29,813 nucleotides of DNA from a virus: IMG/VR virus record IMGVR_UViG_3300031952_000101, positions 1-29,813 of that record; one strand, 5' to 3'. Below the pieces are notes generated by a model, which saw nothing but the letters and a program-made list of their open reading frames with translations, made no database searches and was not told the origin of the DNA. The position numbers were made by a program, and so were the translations under genes. Below are positions 1 through 8,600 of the stretch, piece after piece; within the stretch, counting starts at the first letter, position 1, and each line of letters begins with the position of its first letter.

Positions 1-281
1 TATCACAGTACTTATGGCAACTAACGGCAACTGAAGCAATTACACATTCTGGCGCTTCTGTTACTGCACAAGTAGGTGACGTTCAGAACCTGTTCTTCGC
101 TGTACCTTCTGCTGACTTTGCACCATTCCGTGGTGTTATGCGTAGAGCACCTAGAACAGAGCCTCAACGTGATGCAGTGAAAGGTGGTGGCATGGAAACA
201 TTAGTAACAACGATGCGTTTCGGTGTGAAACTTTTCAGGCCTGAGAACATGGTTGCTATTAACACTAACGCTGCACTATAA
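1..281 (+). CDS. Probable major capsid protein, C-terminal fragment
   Basis: An open frame enters from the left edge (first full codon at 3) and stops with TAA at 279-281, leaving the last 92 residues. The visible part is hydrophobic/polar mixed sequence ending in RFGVKLFRPENMV followed by a short tail. A closing FGVKLFRPEN-type segment is common at the C-terminus of phage capsid subunits. The genes downstream (decoration-like proteins, then tail tubular A and B) fit a capsid gene here. The N-terminal two thirds are missing, so the fold (HK97-type or P22-coat-type) cannot be settled. The call rests on position and the C-terminal pattern; another structural protein is possible. Confidence 0.6.
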   Translation, partial: SQYLWQLTATEAITHSGASVTAQVGDVQNLFFAVPSADFAPFRGVMRRAPRTEPQRDAVKGGGMETLVTTMRFGVKLFRPENMVAINTNAAL

Positions 282-294
282 GGGGTATATTGAT

Positions 295-828
295 ATGACC
301 GTTTACACAAACTCTGATGGCTTGGTACAATTCTACGGGCCACGTTCGACAAACGAAAATGCTGTTGCTAGACAGTATATTAACGATGCTGGTTCTGAGA
401 GGTCTATTGAGATTGATGTTGAGTATACACACATCGGCTCAGGTATTAGTACTTTTCTTGACCAGGACTCAAACTTCAACGGGTCTAACGACAGTTTTAG
501 TAGCGCACACGCCTATATCCCTGCAAATGCTATTATCGTTGACGCTAAGTTCTACGTTAAGACTGCATTCACGTCAGGCGGGGCTGCTACCTTAGATGTG
601 GGCTTGTATGCTAAAGCTGGTGGAGCTATTGACGCTGATGGCTTTATTGCAGCGCAAGCTGTTGCTGGCCTTACCGCTAATACAGCTATTGTAGGTGCTG
701 GTGCGTTAGCTACCAATGATAGCGTAGGCACTGCAAACGCGTATATTGGTATGACATACGGAACTGCTGCTTTCACAGCTGGTAGTGGCCGTCTTGTTGT
801 TAGGTACGTCCCACAAAGACCGCAGTAA
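295..828 (+). CDS. Putative virion decoration/head-associated protein
   Basis: A 177-residue protein. An upstream in-frame ATG at 253 lies inside the capsid frame. The ATG at 295 is preferred because it follows the capsid stop by 13 nt and has AGGGG at 281-285 as ribosome binding site. The sequence is rich in Gly, Ala, Thr and Ser with alternating hydrophobic residues, and lacks Cys, charged helices, signal peptide and membrane segments, as expected of a beta-sandwich virion protein. A central stretch (IPANAIIVDAKFYV, then LDVGLY) resembles beta-rich proteins encoded right after capsid genes in several marine podoviruses. It may decorate the capsid surface. No catalytic motif is visible. The function is inferred from position and composition. 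Confidence 0.5.
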   Translation: MTVYTNSDGLVQFYGPRSTNENAVARQYINDAGSERSIEIDVEYTHIGSGISTFLDQDSNFNGSNDSFSSAHAYIPANAIIVDAKFYVKTAFTSGGAATLDVGLYAKAGGAIDADGFIAAQAVAGLTANTAIVGAGALATNDSVGTANAYIGMTYGTAAFTAGSGRLVVRYVPQRPQ

Positions 829-835
829 TGTGTTA

Positions 836-898
836 GGCAGCCAAGGCTATGTGCATTAGCACACCTCAAACCGGCTGCCACTGCTAGCGCCAGCAGCC
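836..898 (+). promoter_or_regulatory. Overlapping alternative stem-loops between two structural genes
   Basis: The 120-nt gap between stops and starts at 829-948 contains no credible gene. GGCAGCC at 836-842 can pair with GGCTGCC at 873-879, enclosing a small hairpin TGTGC/GCACA (850-854/859-863). The same GGCTGC (873-878) can instead pair with GCAGCC at 893-898, enclosing CTGCT/AGCAG (881-885/892-896). The two folds exclude each other. No U-tract follows, so neither is a classical terminator; RNA processing, partial termination or translational control are possible. The downstream gene has its own AAAGG site at about 938-942. Confidence 0.5.
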
Positions 899-948
899 TG
901 TCTTAAGCAGGAATAGGCGCACTAATTCTATACCCATAAAGGCATAAA

Positions 949-1605
949 ATGGCAAACATTGAACACAGCACAATGGGCCACAGCTCAGTGCACGAGCCTA
1001 AGCATATAACAATATCTACCACAGCAGACGCTGGTAAAGTAATCACTAGCAGCAGTGCTACCAATGCTGTAAGTGTGTACCGTAAGCTTGGTGTACATGA
1101 GCTTGATGCTGCACTTGCAGGCCAAAACCCTTTTACAGGTTTTCAGTTATGGTCTGATAGCCAGTATGTTACTGGGGCAAGGCGTGCAATAAGTGCTACA
1201 ACCCGTACTTCACTGACCATTAACGGCACAGGTGCTGGCCAAGTTACGACTTACACAGCCAGTGGTTCAGGTAATTGGTACAATACATCTACCAATAAAA
1301 TAACACCTACCAGCCTAAATGATGCTTACCTGTGTGAGTTGTACTTTACTATAAAGATTCCTGTAGGCACTAGCCCTTACGTCACTATAGACTTTGATGT
1401 AGCTGGGACAACTGGTGTAATACGTGAAACGACGCGAAGTGTGGCTAAAGGGGCAGCTGTTGACGAGAAGATGTCATTCCCTTTCCTAATGCATGCTACG
1501 GCAGACTTTAAGAACAACGGTGCCGTTATGAATATAACAACCAGCCATGCTGCTGAGCTTTTCGATATAAGACTTATAGTTACAAGACTACATAGGGCAG
1601 TATAG
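949..1605 (+). CDS. Putative virion protein with HEPK motif (decoration or head fibre)
   Basis: A 218-residue protein starting at ATG 949, preceded by AAAGG six bases upstream. The N-terminus carries MANIEHS followed within 20 residues by VHEPKHI. Short 'leads to HEPK' N-termini recur in small structural proteins next to capsid or tail genes of podoviruses. The rest is Thr/Ser/Gly-rich with beta-strand-like alternation, and ends in an amphipathic segment with Arg/His. There is no enzyme motif, signal peptide or membrane helix. It follows the structured 829-948 gap and precedes tail tubular protein A with a one-base gap, so it belongs to the head-tail block. Decoration or short head fibre is the best guess; it could also be a connector accessory protein. 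Confidence 0.5.
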   Translation: MANIEHSTMGHSSVHEPKHITISTTADAGKVITSSSATNAVSVYRKLGVHELDAALAGQNPFTGFQLWSDSQYVTGARRAISATTRTSLTINGTGAGQVTTYTASGSGNWYNTSTNKITPTSLNDAYLCELYFTIKIPVGTSPYVTIDFDVAGTTGVIRETTRSVAKGAAVDEKMSFPFLMHATADFKNNGAVMNITTSHAAELFDIRLIVTRLHRAV

Positions 1606-1606
1606 T

Positions 1607-2344
1607 ATGCAAATGACTTTGCTGGACATTACACAGGATATATTGTCTGACATGTCTTCAGACAATGTTAACAGTATTAATGATACAGAAGAATCTTTAC
1701 AGGTTGCCCGTATTGTACGTACTACCTTTTTTGAGATTATCTCAGGGGCTGACTGGCCTCACCTCAAAGAGATATTCCAACTAACAGCGTTAGGTGACGC
1801 TAATAAGCCTACACATATGCGCCTACCTACAAGCATCTCAAAGGTAGAGACAATTAGGTATAATATGTCTATAAATGGACAGGTTGAGTGGGGTGATGTT
1901 AAATTTGTTGATGCAGAGTACTTTTTAGAGTACGTATCCAGGTATGACAGTTCCAGTGCCAGCAACCAGTTAGTTACAGATATTACAGGCATCCAGTTTG
2001 CTGTTAGTAAATCAGATATGCCTAGCATTTGGACAAGTTTTGATGATGACTATATTGTGTTTAACGGTTATAATAGCACCGTCGATGGCACGTTACAGCA
2101 ATCTAAAACACTGTGTACTGGCTACCGTGAAGCAACGTTTACCTTGACAGACAATGCAATACCTGACATGCCTGCCAAGATGTTCAGCTTGCTGCTTGCT
2201 GAAGCTAAAAGCACCTGCTTTAACGCTTTAAAGCAACAGCCTAATGCTAAAGAAGAGCAGCGTGTAAGGCGTCAAAGGTCTTGGCTTGGGACAGAGAGAC
2301 ATAGAACAATATCAACTATTGAGTACCCAGATTATGGCAGATAA
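1607..2344 (+). CDS. Tail tubular protein A (T7 gp11-like, head-to-tail adaptor)
   Basis: A 245-residue protein. The N-terminus is typical of gp11-like adaptors of T7-type tails: a helical opening with LDITQDILSDM, then SINDTEESLQVARIV, an aromatic TFFEII and WPHLKE. This pattern (two helices with a short-residue turn, then 'W..L') recurs in podovirus head-tail adaptors that sit between the portal/head and the nozzle protein. It is followed, after one small gene, by the large tail tubular B gene, the usual T7 order. Two starts are possible, ATG 1607 and ATG 1613; AGGG at about 1594 favours the first weakly. It forms the ring through which DNA leaves the head. Confidence 0.75.
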   Translation: MQMTLLDITQDILSDMSSDNVNSINDTEESLQVARIVRTTFFEIISGADWPHLKEIFQLTALGDANKPTHMRLPTSISKVETIRYNMSINGQVEWGDVKFVDAEYFLEYVSRYDSSSASNQLVTDITGIQFAVSKSDMPSIWTSFDDDYIVFNGYNSTVDGTLQQSKTLCTGYREATFTLTDNAIPDMPAKMFSLLLAEAKSTCFNALKQQPNAKEEQRVRRQRSWLGTERHRTISTIEYPDYGR

Positions 2345-2531
2345 AAAAGAGATTTATACCAAAGAAGATTTTGTTGTGTTATTTGACCGTTCACGTAACC
2401 TGCATTTAATTGAAATGAAAACTGACGTTGAAAAGCCTCTGCCAGCAGCTTTAAGTGAAACGTCTTATACCCGCCATGACTTTGCTAGAGTCGCCATTGA
2501 AAACTTTGTAAGATCACAGAAGAAGGTCTAA
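2334..2531 (+). CDS. Small conserved-position protein between tail tubular A and B
   Basis: A 65-residue protein beginning ATG GCA GAT AAA at 2334, overlapping the tail tubular A stop by 11 nt and ending in TAATG, so its stop overlaps the next start by one base. A longer frame from 2286 would lie deep in tail tubular A and is less likely. The protein is acidic to neutral and probably helical (MADKKEIYTKEDFVVLFD, then a Arg/Asn turn and HLIEMK), with a basic C-terminus (RSQKKV). It has no membrane helix, Cys or recognisable domain. Overlap on both sides suggests translational coupling with the tail genes. A tail-assembly helper or small virion component is plausible, but this is inferred only from context. 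Confidence 0.65.
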   Translation: MADKKEIYTKEDFVVLFDRSRNLHLIEMKTDVEKPLPAALSETSYTRHDFARVAIENFVRSQKKV

Positions 2532-4792
2532 TGCCTGCACAGTACCTGCTACCGTTTGTAAAAGGTCTTAATACTGACCAAGGTGTGATAACAGGAGATA
2601 GCGGGTTTACCCGTGACGAGTCTAACGTTGTCCTGCAAAAAGATGGATCTAGGAAAGTAAGGCTAGGCCTGGACTATGAGTCTAGTACACTGCAAGGCCT
2701 TACTGGGACGACTATTAATACAACCGCCTTCACAAGTTACACATGGGAAGCTGCCGGGAACAAAGATAAAACATTTATAGTAATGCAGCAAGGCTATAAA
2801 TTGCATTTCTTTGACGCGGGTTCTAGCAGTATTATTGCCGGCTTTCACAGTACAATAGAATTGACAACTACACCTTACTATAATACTACAACAGCCAGCG
2901 ACTGCCGTGTAGAGTATGCACCTGGCAATGGCAGCTTGTTTATTGCTGGCCTTAAGTTTGAACCTTGCAGGATTGGCTACAACGGTACTACTCTTAATAA
3001 GGTTGACATAGTTATTGAGACACGTGACTACTATGGCATCCCTGACGGTGTAGAGCCTGATGTTAGGCCTGCCAGTCTGTCTAATGATAACAAGTATAAC
3101 CTGTTTAACCAAGGCTGGTATCAGAAAGCTAATAACCGCAGTGGCACTGTAGTTAACGTTATTGATGAGTTCTATACAAAAGAGCTAGACTTTCCTGCTA
3201 AGATTTACCAGTGGTGGCGTGGCAAGCGTGAAGCTAACTATGGACAGTTCTTCTCTGAAGATTTACGTAACATTTACTCAGGCCGCCTAGAAGCACCTAA
3301 AGGTCATTTTGTAATTGATGTATTCAGACGCAATTACAGTAGGTCTGTGAAAACAAATACCACTACAAAGCAAGAGTTTTTCGGTAATAGCGTGAATGGC
3401 CCAGCTGCATTTAGCTATGGAAGCAAAGATGAAGAGCGTAACAGGCCAGCAGCTGTAGCTTGGTATGCAGGTAGGTTGTTTTGGGCTGGGGCTCTTTCAG
3501 ATATTGATGGTGCGCTAGTCAGTAGCCCTGACTTAACGGGTTACCTGTTCTACAGCCAAACAGTAAGGTCTGAGTTAGATTACGGCAAGTGCTACCAAGA
3601 AGCAGACCCTGCAAGTGAAGAAGACAGTGACCTTGTTGCCTCTGATGGTGGTTACATGGTATTCCCAGGTGCAGGCCGTGTACAAAAGCTGGCTGTGATT
3701 ATGGACAGCCTTATAGTGATGACTGATAAGCAAGTATTGGCTATACGGGGTGGCGATGCAGGCTTTACTGCTGAAGCACAACAGTCATACAAAATATTAG
3801 ATGTTGGTATTGCAGGTCCAGGTTGTGCGGTAATAGCTGAAGGCAGCTTATTCTTATGGGCTAAGGATGGTATTTACAGTGTAGGCTATAATGGACAGTC
3901 AGGTGGTATATCAGCTCAGAACCTGAGCTCAGGTAAGATACAAGACTATCTTACCCAAATAAACCCTATACAACAAGCTTATGTGCAGTCAGTGTATGAC
4001 TCACTCAATAAGAAAGTTAGTTGGTGGTACAATTCAGACAACAGTTTTAATGGAGTCATAGACACAGGCAAGTTGGTTACAGAGCTGAGTTATGATATAC
4101 TGTTACAGGCATTCTGCAAGAACACACTAGCATCAAATAATAATTACCTTGCTACATCCCCGTTCTATACAGTAAGTCCGCGTGTTAGCGTTATAGCTAA
4201 TAATGTTACTTCAGGCGCTGACACAGTTGTATCAGGTTCTGACAATGTAACTGTAGGTGGTTCAGGTTACAGCTACACAGCTAACAAAGTTTTCATGTTC
4301 CTTATCAATACTTCAACAAGTACACTAGGGGTGTCTTACTACAAGAACACATCCTACAAAGACTATGGACTAACGACTTACACTGCATTTTTGCAGGGCA
4401 ACAACGATATCCTTGGTGACGCAACAAGTAAGAAGTACCCTCTGTACTTTAGGTGTCAGTTTAGGCGTACTGAGACTGCTTTCATTAATAACGGCTCAGG
4501 CCAGCCTGCACTAGACTTCCCTAGTAGCTGCAAGATGCAGGCTAAGTGGGACTATAGTGACTCTGATAACAGTGGCAAATGGTCTACTGAACAAGAAATT
4601 TACCGCTTTACCCGTGCTTATATGCCTGGGGCAATAGGTGATGCTTTTGATTATGGGCAAGAAGTGATTACAACTAAAACTAAACTACTGGGTACTGGGC
4701 GTTCTTTGTCTATGAAGTTTTCAGCAGTGGCGGGTAAAGGGTTTCATTTACTAGGGTTTGGTTTTGAAGGGGTGGTTAATAATGCGTTATAA
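2531..4792 (+). CDS. Tail tubular protein B (T7 gp12-like nozzle protein)
   Basis: A 753-residue protein, close to the ~790 residues of T7 gp12. The N-terminus has the pattern of podovirus nozzle proteins: a hydrophobic start (YLLPFVKGLN), a Gly/Asp stretch, then DESNVVLQKDGSRKVRLGLDYE. The long body is beta-rich with many aromatic and Gly/Asn turns, fitting the propeller-like nozzle. It is the second largest virion gene here. It starts one base inside the previous stop (TAATG) and overlaps the following gene by 11 nt. In T7-type particles this protein forms the six-fold tail tip below the adaptor ring and anchors the fibres. No depolymerase or peptidase motif is evident. Confidence 0.8.
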   Translation: MPAQYLLPFVKGLNTDQGVITGDSGFTRDESNVVLQKDGSRKVRLGLDYESSTLQGLTGTTINTTAFTSYTWEAAGNKDKTFIVMQQGYKLHFFDAGSSSIIAGFHSTIELTTTPYYNTTTASDCRVEYAPGNGSLFIAGLKFEPCRIGYNGTTLNKVDIVIETRDYYGIPDGVEPDVRPASLSNDNKYNLFNQGWYQKANNRSGTVVNVIDEFYTKELDFPAKIYQWWRGKREANYGQFFSEDLRNIYSGRLEAPKGHFVIDVFRRNYSRSVKTNTTTKQEFFGNSVNGPAAFSYGSKDEERNRPAAVAWYAGRLFWAGALSDIDGALVSSPDLTGYLFYSQTVRSELDYGKCYQEADPASEEDSDLVASDGGYMVFPGAGRVQKLAVIMDSLIVMTDKQVLAIRGGDAGFTAEAQQSYKILDVGIAGPGCAVIAEGSLFLWAKDGIYSVGYNGQSGGISAQNLSSGKIQDYLTQINPIQQAYVQSVYDSLNKKVSWWYNSDNSFNGVIDTGKLVTELSYDILLQAFCKNTLASNNNYLATSPFYTVSPRVSVIANNVTSGADTVVSGSDNVTVGGSGYSYTANKVFMFLINTSTSTLGVSYYKNTSYKDYGLTTYTAFLQGNNDILGDATSKKYPLYFRCQFRRTETAFINNGSGQPALDFPSSCKMQAKWDYSDSDNSGKWSTEQEIYRFTRAYMPGAIGDAFDYGQEVITTKTKLLGTGRSLSMKFSAVAGKGFHLLGFGFEGVVNNAL

Positions 4793-5090
4793 CTTACACC
4801 AAGACAACGACGTGAAACTTGATGTAGAAGAATTTAGAGGAGTCGCCTACCTGCACTGTGAAGTACTTGGTAAGTTCACAGTAAGCCGTTACAAGAAATT
4901 CCTTGTAATATTTACGGCTGCCCTCGAAACTTTAAAGAGAAAGTATACAGCTGTCAGGGCTATGATCCAAGCTAGCAATAACAAACTTGCACGCTTTGCT
5001 GAGATGTTCCAATTCGAGAAAATAGGCTTTACCCCTAAAGACGGTAACAGACCTTCTTACCATATATATGAGGTACAATATTATGGGTGA
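4782..5090 (+). CDS. GNAT-like small virion-assembly protein (position of T7 gp13)
   Basis: A 102-residue protein starting ATG CGT TAT AAC at 4782, overlapping the nozzle gene by 11 nt. An upstream in-frame ATG at 4758 is buried in that gene and is not preferred. The C-terminal third reads NKLARFAEMFQFEKIGF followed by a Tyr-rich end, which matches the last helix-strand of GNAT acyltransferases (the usual 'N..a.rfaek.GFe..g' segment). The middle (VSRYKKFLVIFTAALETL) could be the core strand-helix. The canonical acetyl-CoA loop (Q/RxxGxG/A) is not visible, so catalysis is doubtful. T7 gp13, needed for correct internal-core assembly, lies at exactly this place between gp12 and gp14, and I infer the same role. 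Confidence 0.55.
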   Translation: MRYNLHQDNDVKLDVEEFRGVAYLHCEVLGKFTVSRYKKFLVIFTAALETLKRKYTAVRAMIQASNNKLARFAEMFQFEKIGFTPKDGNRPSYHIYEVQYYG

Positions 5091-5598
5091 CCCGATAACT
5101 GCTGTTCTAATCGGCTCTGCTGTACTTGGTGTAGGCAGTGCAAGTCAACAACGTAAAGCACAGAAAAAAGAAGGCCGTGAGCAGCAGAAGCTTGCAGCAA
5201 TGGAAAACAACAGACGTATACGTCAAGCACAAAGAGAAACCAGGCGTGCTAGGGCTGTTACAGAAGCTCAAGGGAGTATGTCTGGGCAGTTAGGTAGCAG
5301 CAGCACTATAGGTGTACTTGGTAACCTACAGAACCAACTAGCTAGTAATATTGAGTACATGGATAATGCGGCTGACTTAAATAAGCGCGTGCAGAATGCC
5401 AGGCAAAAGCAGGCTGACTGGGCTTTTGTCGGTCAGATGGCTTCATTAGCAGGCAGTGCAGCTTCCTCCTTTGGTAAGCCTGCTGGACTAACTACCACTA
5501 CTGGCTCAGCAGCTAAGCCAGGTGTGCCTAGCGCGAATTACACAACCACGCCAGCAATACAACGACCAACAGTTAACAGTTCCAGCATTTACGGGTAA
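5083..5598 (+). CDS. Internal virion protein, T7 gp14-like (ejection protein)
   Basis: A 171-residue protein. The start at ATG 5083 is chosen over in-frame ATG 5068 because GAGG lies at about 5070-5073. It overlaps the previous stop by 8 nt. Residues 3-20 (DPITAVLIGSAVLGVGSA) form one small-residue hydrophobic helix. This is followed by a long, highly charged Gln/Arg/Glu-rich helix (about 22-60), then a Gly/Ser/Ala/Thr-rich C-terminus. A single N-terminal hydrophobic helix and a coiled-coil-like middle are the hallmarks of gp14-type proteins. These leave the virion first and form a channel in the host outer membrane. The neighbours (gp13-like before, large ejection protein after) agree. Confidence 0.7.
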   Translation: MGDPITAVLIGSAVLGVGSASQQRKAQKKEGREQQKLAAMENNRRIRQAQRETRRARAVTEAQGSMSGQLGSSSTIGVLGNLQNQLASNIEYMDNAADLNKRVQNARQKQADWAFVGQMASLAGSAASSFGKPAGLTTTTGSAAKPGVPSANYTTTPAIQRPTVNSSSIYG

Positions 5599-5603
5599 AA
5601 TTG

Positions 5604-8600
5604 ATGTCATACTTTGGTGATGAAGTAACGCAAGCTGATGTAGACTATATTTTCAATGATAAGCCGTACAGGCCTGTTGTAGACCTTCGTGAGCAGTTCT
5701 ATGCTGACCTAGCCACCAGACAACCACAGGCCTACAGACGCATGCAAGATGAAGCCGCTGTAGGTGTAGATACGACCTACCAGACACTAACTGCTGATGC
5801 CACATCTGAACGTAAAGTAGCTTTAAACAAAGGTTTGCAAAGTGCCTTATTGGCTGCGCCTGTAGAAGAGGCCCAAGGTATTGTAGACAACTTTTCTGAC
5901 AAAGCTAACCAGCCCTTAACTATGCGTGAAATGTTCTTCGAGCAGCAAGGTATTGAGTTAAAGGATGACTTAGAAGTGGCCAGGAATCTGCTGTCTGAGA
6001 CGTCTGCTAAAATACCTACCAACCTAATTAACCGCGCTAAAGCTAGAGCTACAACCAGCCAAATTGGTGCAGGTGCAGACCCTGGCAGTCTTATAGCTGA
6101 AGCAGGCAGGGAACAAGCCTACTTTGAAGGTTCAGACAAGCAAAGCCAGCAAGCTTTTATACAAGAAGAACAGGACATAGCGTCAGCTCAAGGCGGCCTA
6201 ATAAGGTCAATGCCAGCATTCACTATGGCGTGGATGTCACAGGCTGCTAAAGAAGTTACTGGTGAGCAATCTTACCTTTACGGGAATGCTGTAGAGGCTC
6301 TGGCTGCGCACATATACTACAGCCCTGACCGTGCTAAAGCTACAGAGGCAGTTATTACCAGTGTACGTAAGCACAGTGGCCTGCTAGGTGAAAATGAATT
6401 TGATGTAGCCTCTACGCTGGATTTAGTTAATGACTATGTAGGCAAGATTGATGAAGGCACCACTGAAGAGTGGCGTGCTAAACTGCAAAACTTCATGCTT
6501 AACACCTTTGCTATTATAGACTTTATACCTGACTGGGTGCCTAACTTTAACAAGACCATTAAAACAGCTAAAGCTAATAGTGCAGCTGCCCCTTTAGGGC
6601 GTGGTATTGACACCCCTTTGGGTGACATAGCTGCAAATGATAAAGCTGCTGGTGACATACTAGCCAGCGCTGTATTGCAAGAACCTAGTGGCCAAGCAGG
6701 GAATGTATTAGGTGTAACTAAAGAGCAAGCTGCTATAAACAGTGTGCCAGGCTTTGAGTATGACGGCCTACGCGTTGCTGGGCAAGACGGCACTAAAGAG
6801 CTTAACGACAATGTAGCTGTGGCACTAGCTACTGCTGAGAACATTACACCTGCAAGTTTGTACCCGTTTGTAGATGCATCTAAGCAGGAAAAGCAGCTAG
6901 AAGGTGTGTTAACACAGTTACCTAAAGACGGCCAATTACCCCCTTACCAATCTGACCTGACTTTAAGTATTTTTAAGAAGTCTGATGACGGCTTTTTAAG
7001 GTACGGCTCTGTGTATGGTAAAGCAGACGGTTCAAGTTTTACGTCTTATGACGAGGCTTTATCAGCTTCACAAGGTATTAGGCAACAGTTTGGTGCTGGC
7101 CCTTTTGAGACTGAAGGTGTGACTATACTTGAGCGTGTTGGTGGTGGCAACACCTGGTCTACTCTTCAAGGTGCACCAACTGAAGGTGCAGAGTTTAAAG
7201 TGCAGTTAGATGTTAAGCAGCGCATGCGTTGGGATACTGACCATGTAATACCTGAAGAGGCTGTAACACCAGCCCTCTTTGGCACCAGGTACTTTCAGAA
7301 TATACACGCAACGTTGTCTAGTGACTATACTACCGCGTTAGTAGTATCTAATGAAAGTGCTTCTAGGTTACAGTCAGATATACTACGTATTAATGAGCCT
7401 ATTTTTAAGCTGAACGAGTTTAAGAAGCAAGGCGTACTTAAGGCTATTGTAGACGGTGGGGAACAAGAGCGGGTATTTAACGACACTGAACTTGTGGCTA
7501 TGTATAAACTAGACCAAGACCAAATACATGCCTACCATTCTGAGAGGGCTATGTGGGATGTTATACACCAAATAAAGAACAAAGAAGAGTACACCACCAA
7601 ACTGTCTGAAGGCTACGTACGCCTCAAGTCTGATGCAGACGACGGTACGCAGGCTGTTGATACCATGGGTAAGGCTGTTGACTTAAGTAACTTCACTGGT
7701 GTGGAGAAGGTCGCTGTGATAGATAAAGGCCAGGTTACTGTTGTAACAAGAGCAGAAGCTGACCAGTTCAAACAGCAAGGCTACCAAGCTTATGCCTTAG
7801 CTGACGTACATAATGCGGCTGGGGATAAACGCTACAAGTTTATGATGGCTAAGCCTACAGAGCATGTGCAACCACTGCCTGAGCAGATGCTCCCGTACCG
7901 TAAAGGGTACTATTATAAAATAAACAAAGGGAAGTACTTCATTGAAAAAGAGTTCCCAGGTGAACTGAACGGTGTTGCTCACAGCTTTAAGCGTGCTGTT
8001 GCTATTGCTGACAGCCCTGCTGCTGCTGAAATGGCAGTTAAGCAAGGTATAGGCACAGGTTATAAGGTAGACGAGAACCTTGTGAACAACCATGACTTCG
8101 CCAACTGGATTGAGATTAACACCCCTACTACAGGTTACTGGTACTCTGCAAGGCAGCCACAAATGCCTACATACAGTGTAGACATGGCTAACCAATTACA
8201 ACGTGTGACCAGTAAGTCTGAAGACCCTTTGTCTGCGGCAGAAGCTGCTGCTGCTAAAGTCAGTAACTTTGTTGCATGGCGTGACACAATCAAAACATAC
8301 GAGCAATTACACAAGAACACCTACCCTGAGCTTTGGACAAGTGATGGTGCAAGGTCTTTGTACTTAGGTACGCAGGCAGCTGACAATACTGCACGGGTAA
8401 GAGCTGCTAACGCTATGTTTGAGCACATGACCAGCCTGACAGGCTATGCTAGCCAAGTTGATGCTACTTGGAATAACTGGATGGTGTCTATGGATAAGCT
8501 ATTCAGTAACCACAGGTTAGGACAACACACATCTAAACTATTCCTTGATGCAGGTGTTAAAGCTAACCCTGCAAGGCTGTTAACTAGCGGCACTTACTAC

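Noticed and set aside
253-294. Earlier ATG (253) for the decoration-like protein
   Set aside because: It lies inside the capsid gene with no binding site, while ATG 295 has AGGGG at a good distance.
2663-3112. 149-residue open frame on the - strand inside tail tubular B
   Set aside because: It lies entirely within a clear structural gene, has an unlikely Cys/Ile/Val-rich composition and no ribosome binding site. The other long antisense frames under the ejection genes (for example 6434-6844, 7797-8195, 8717-9118, 10911-11288) are rejected for the same reasons.
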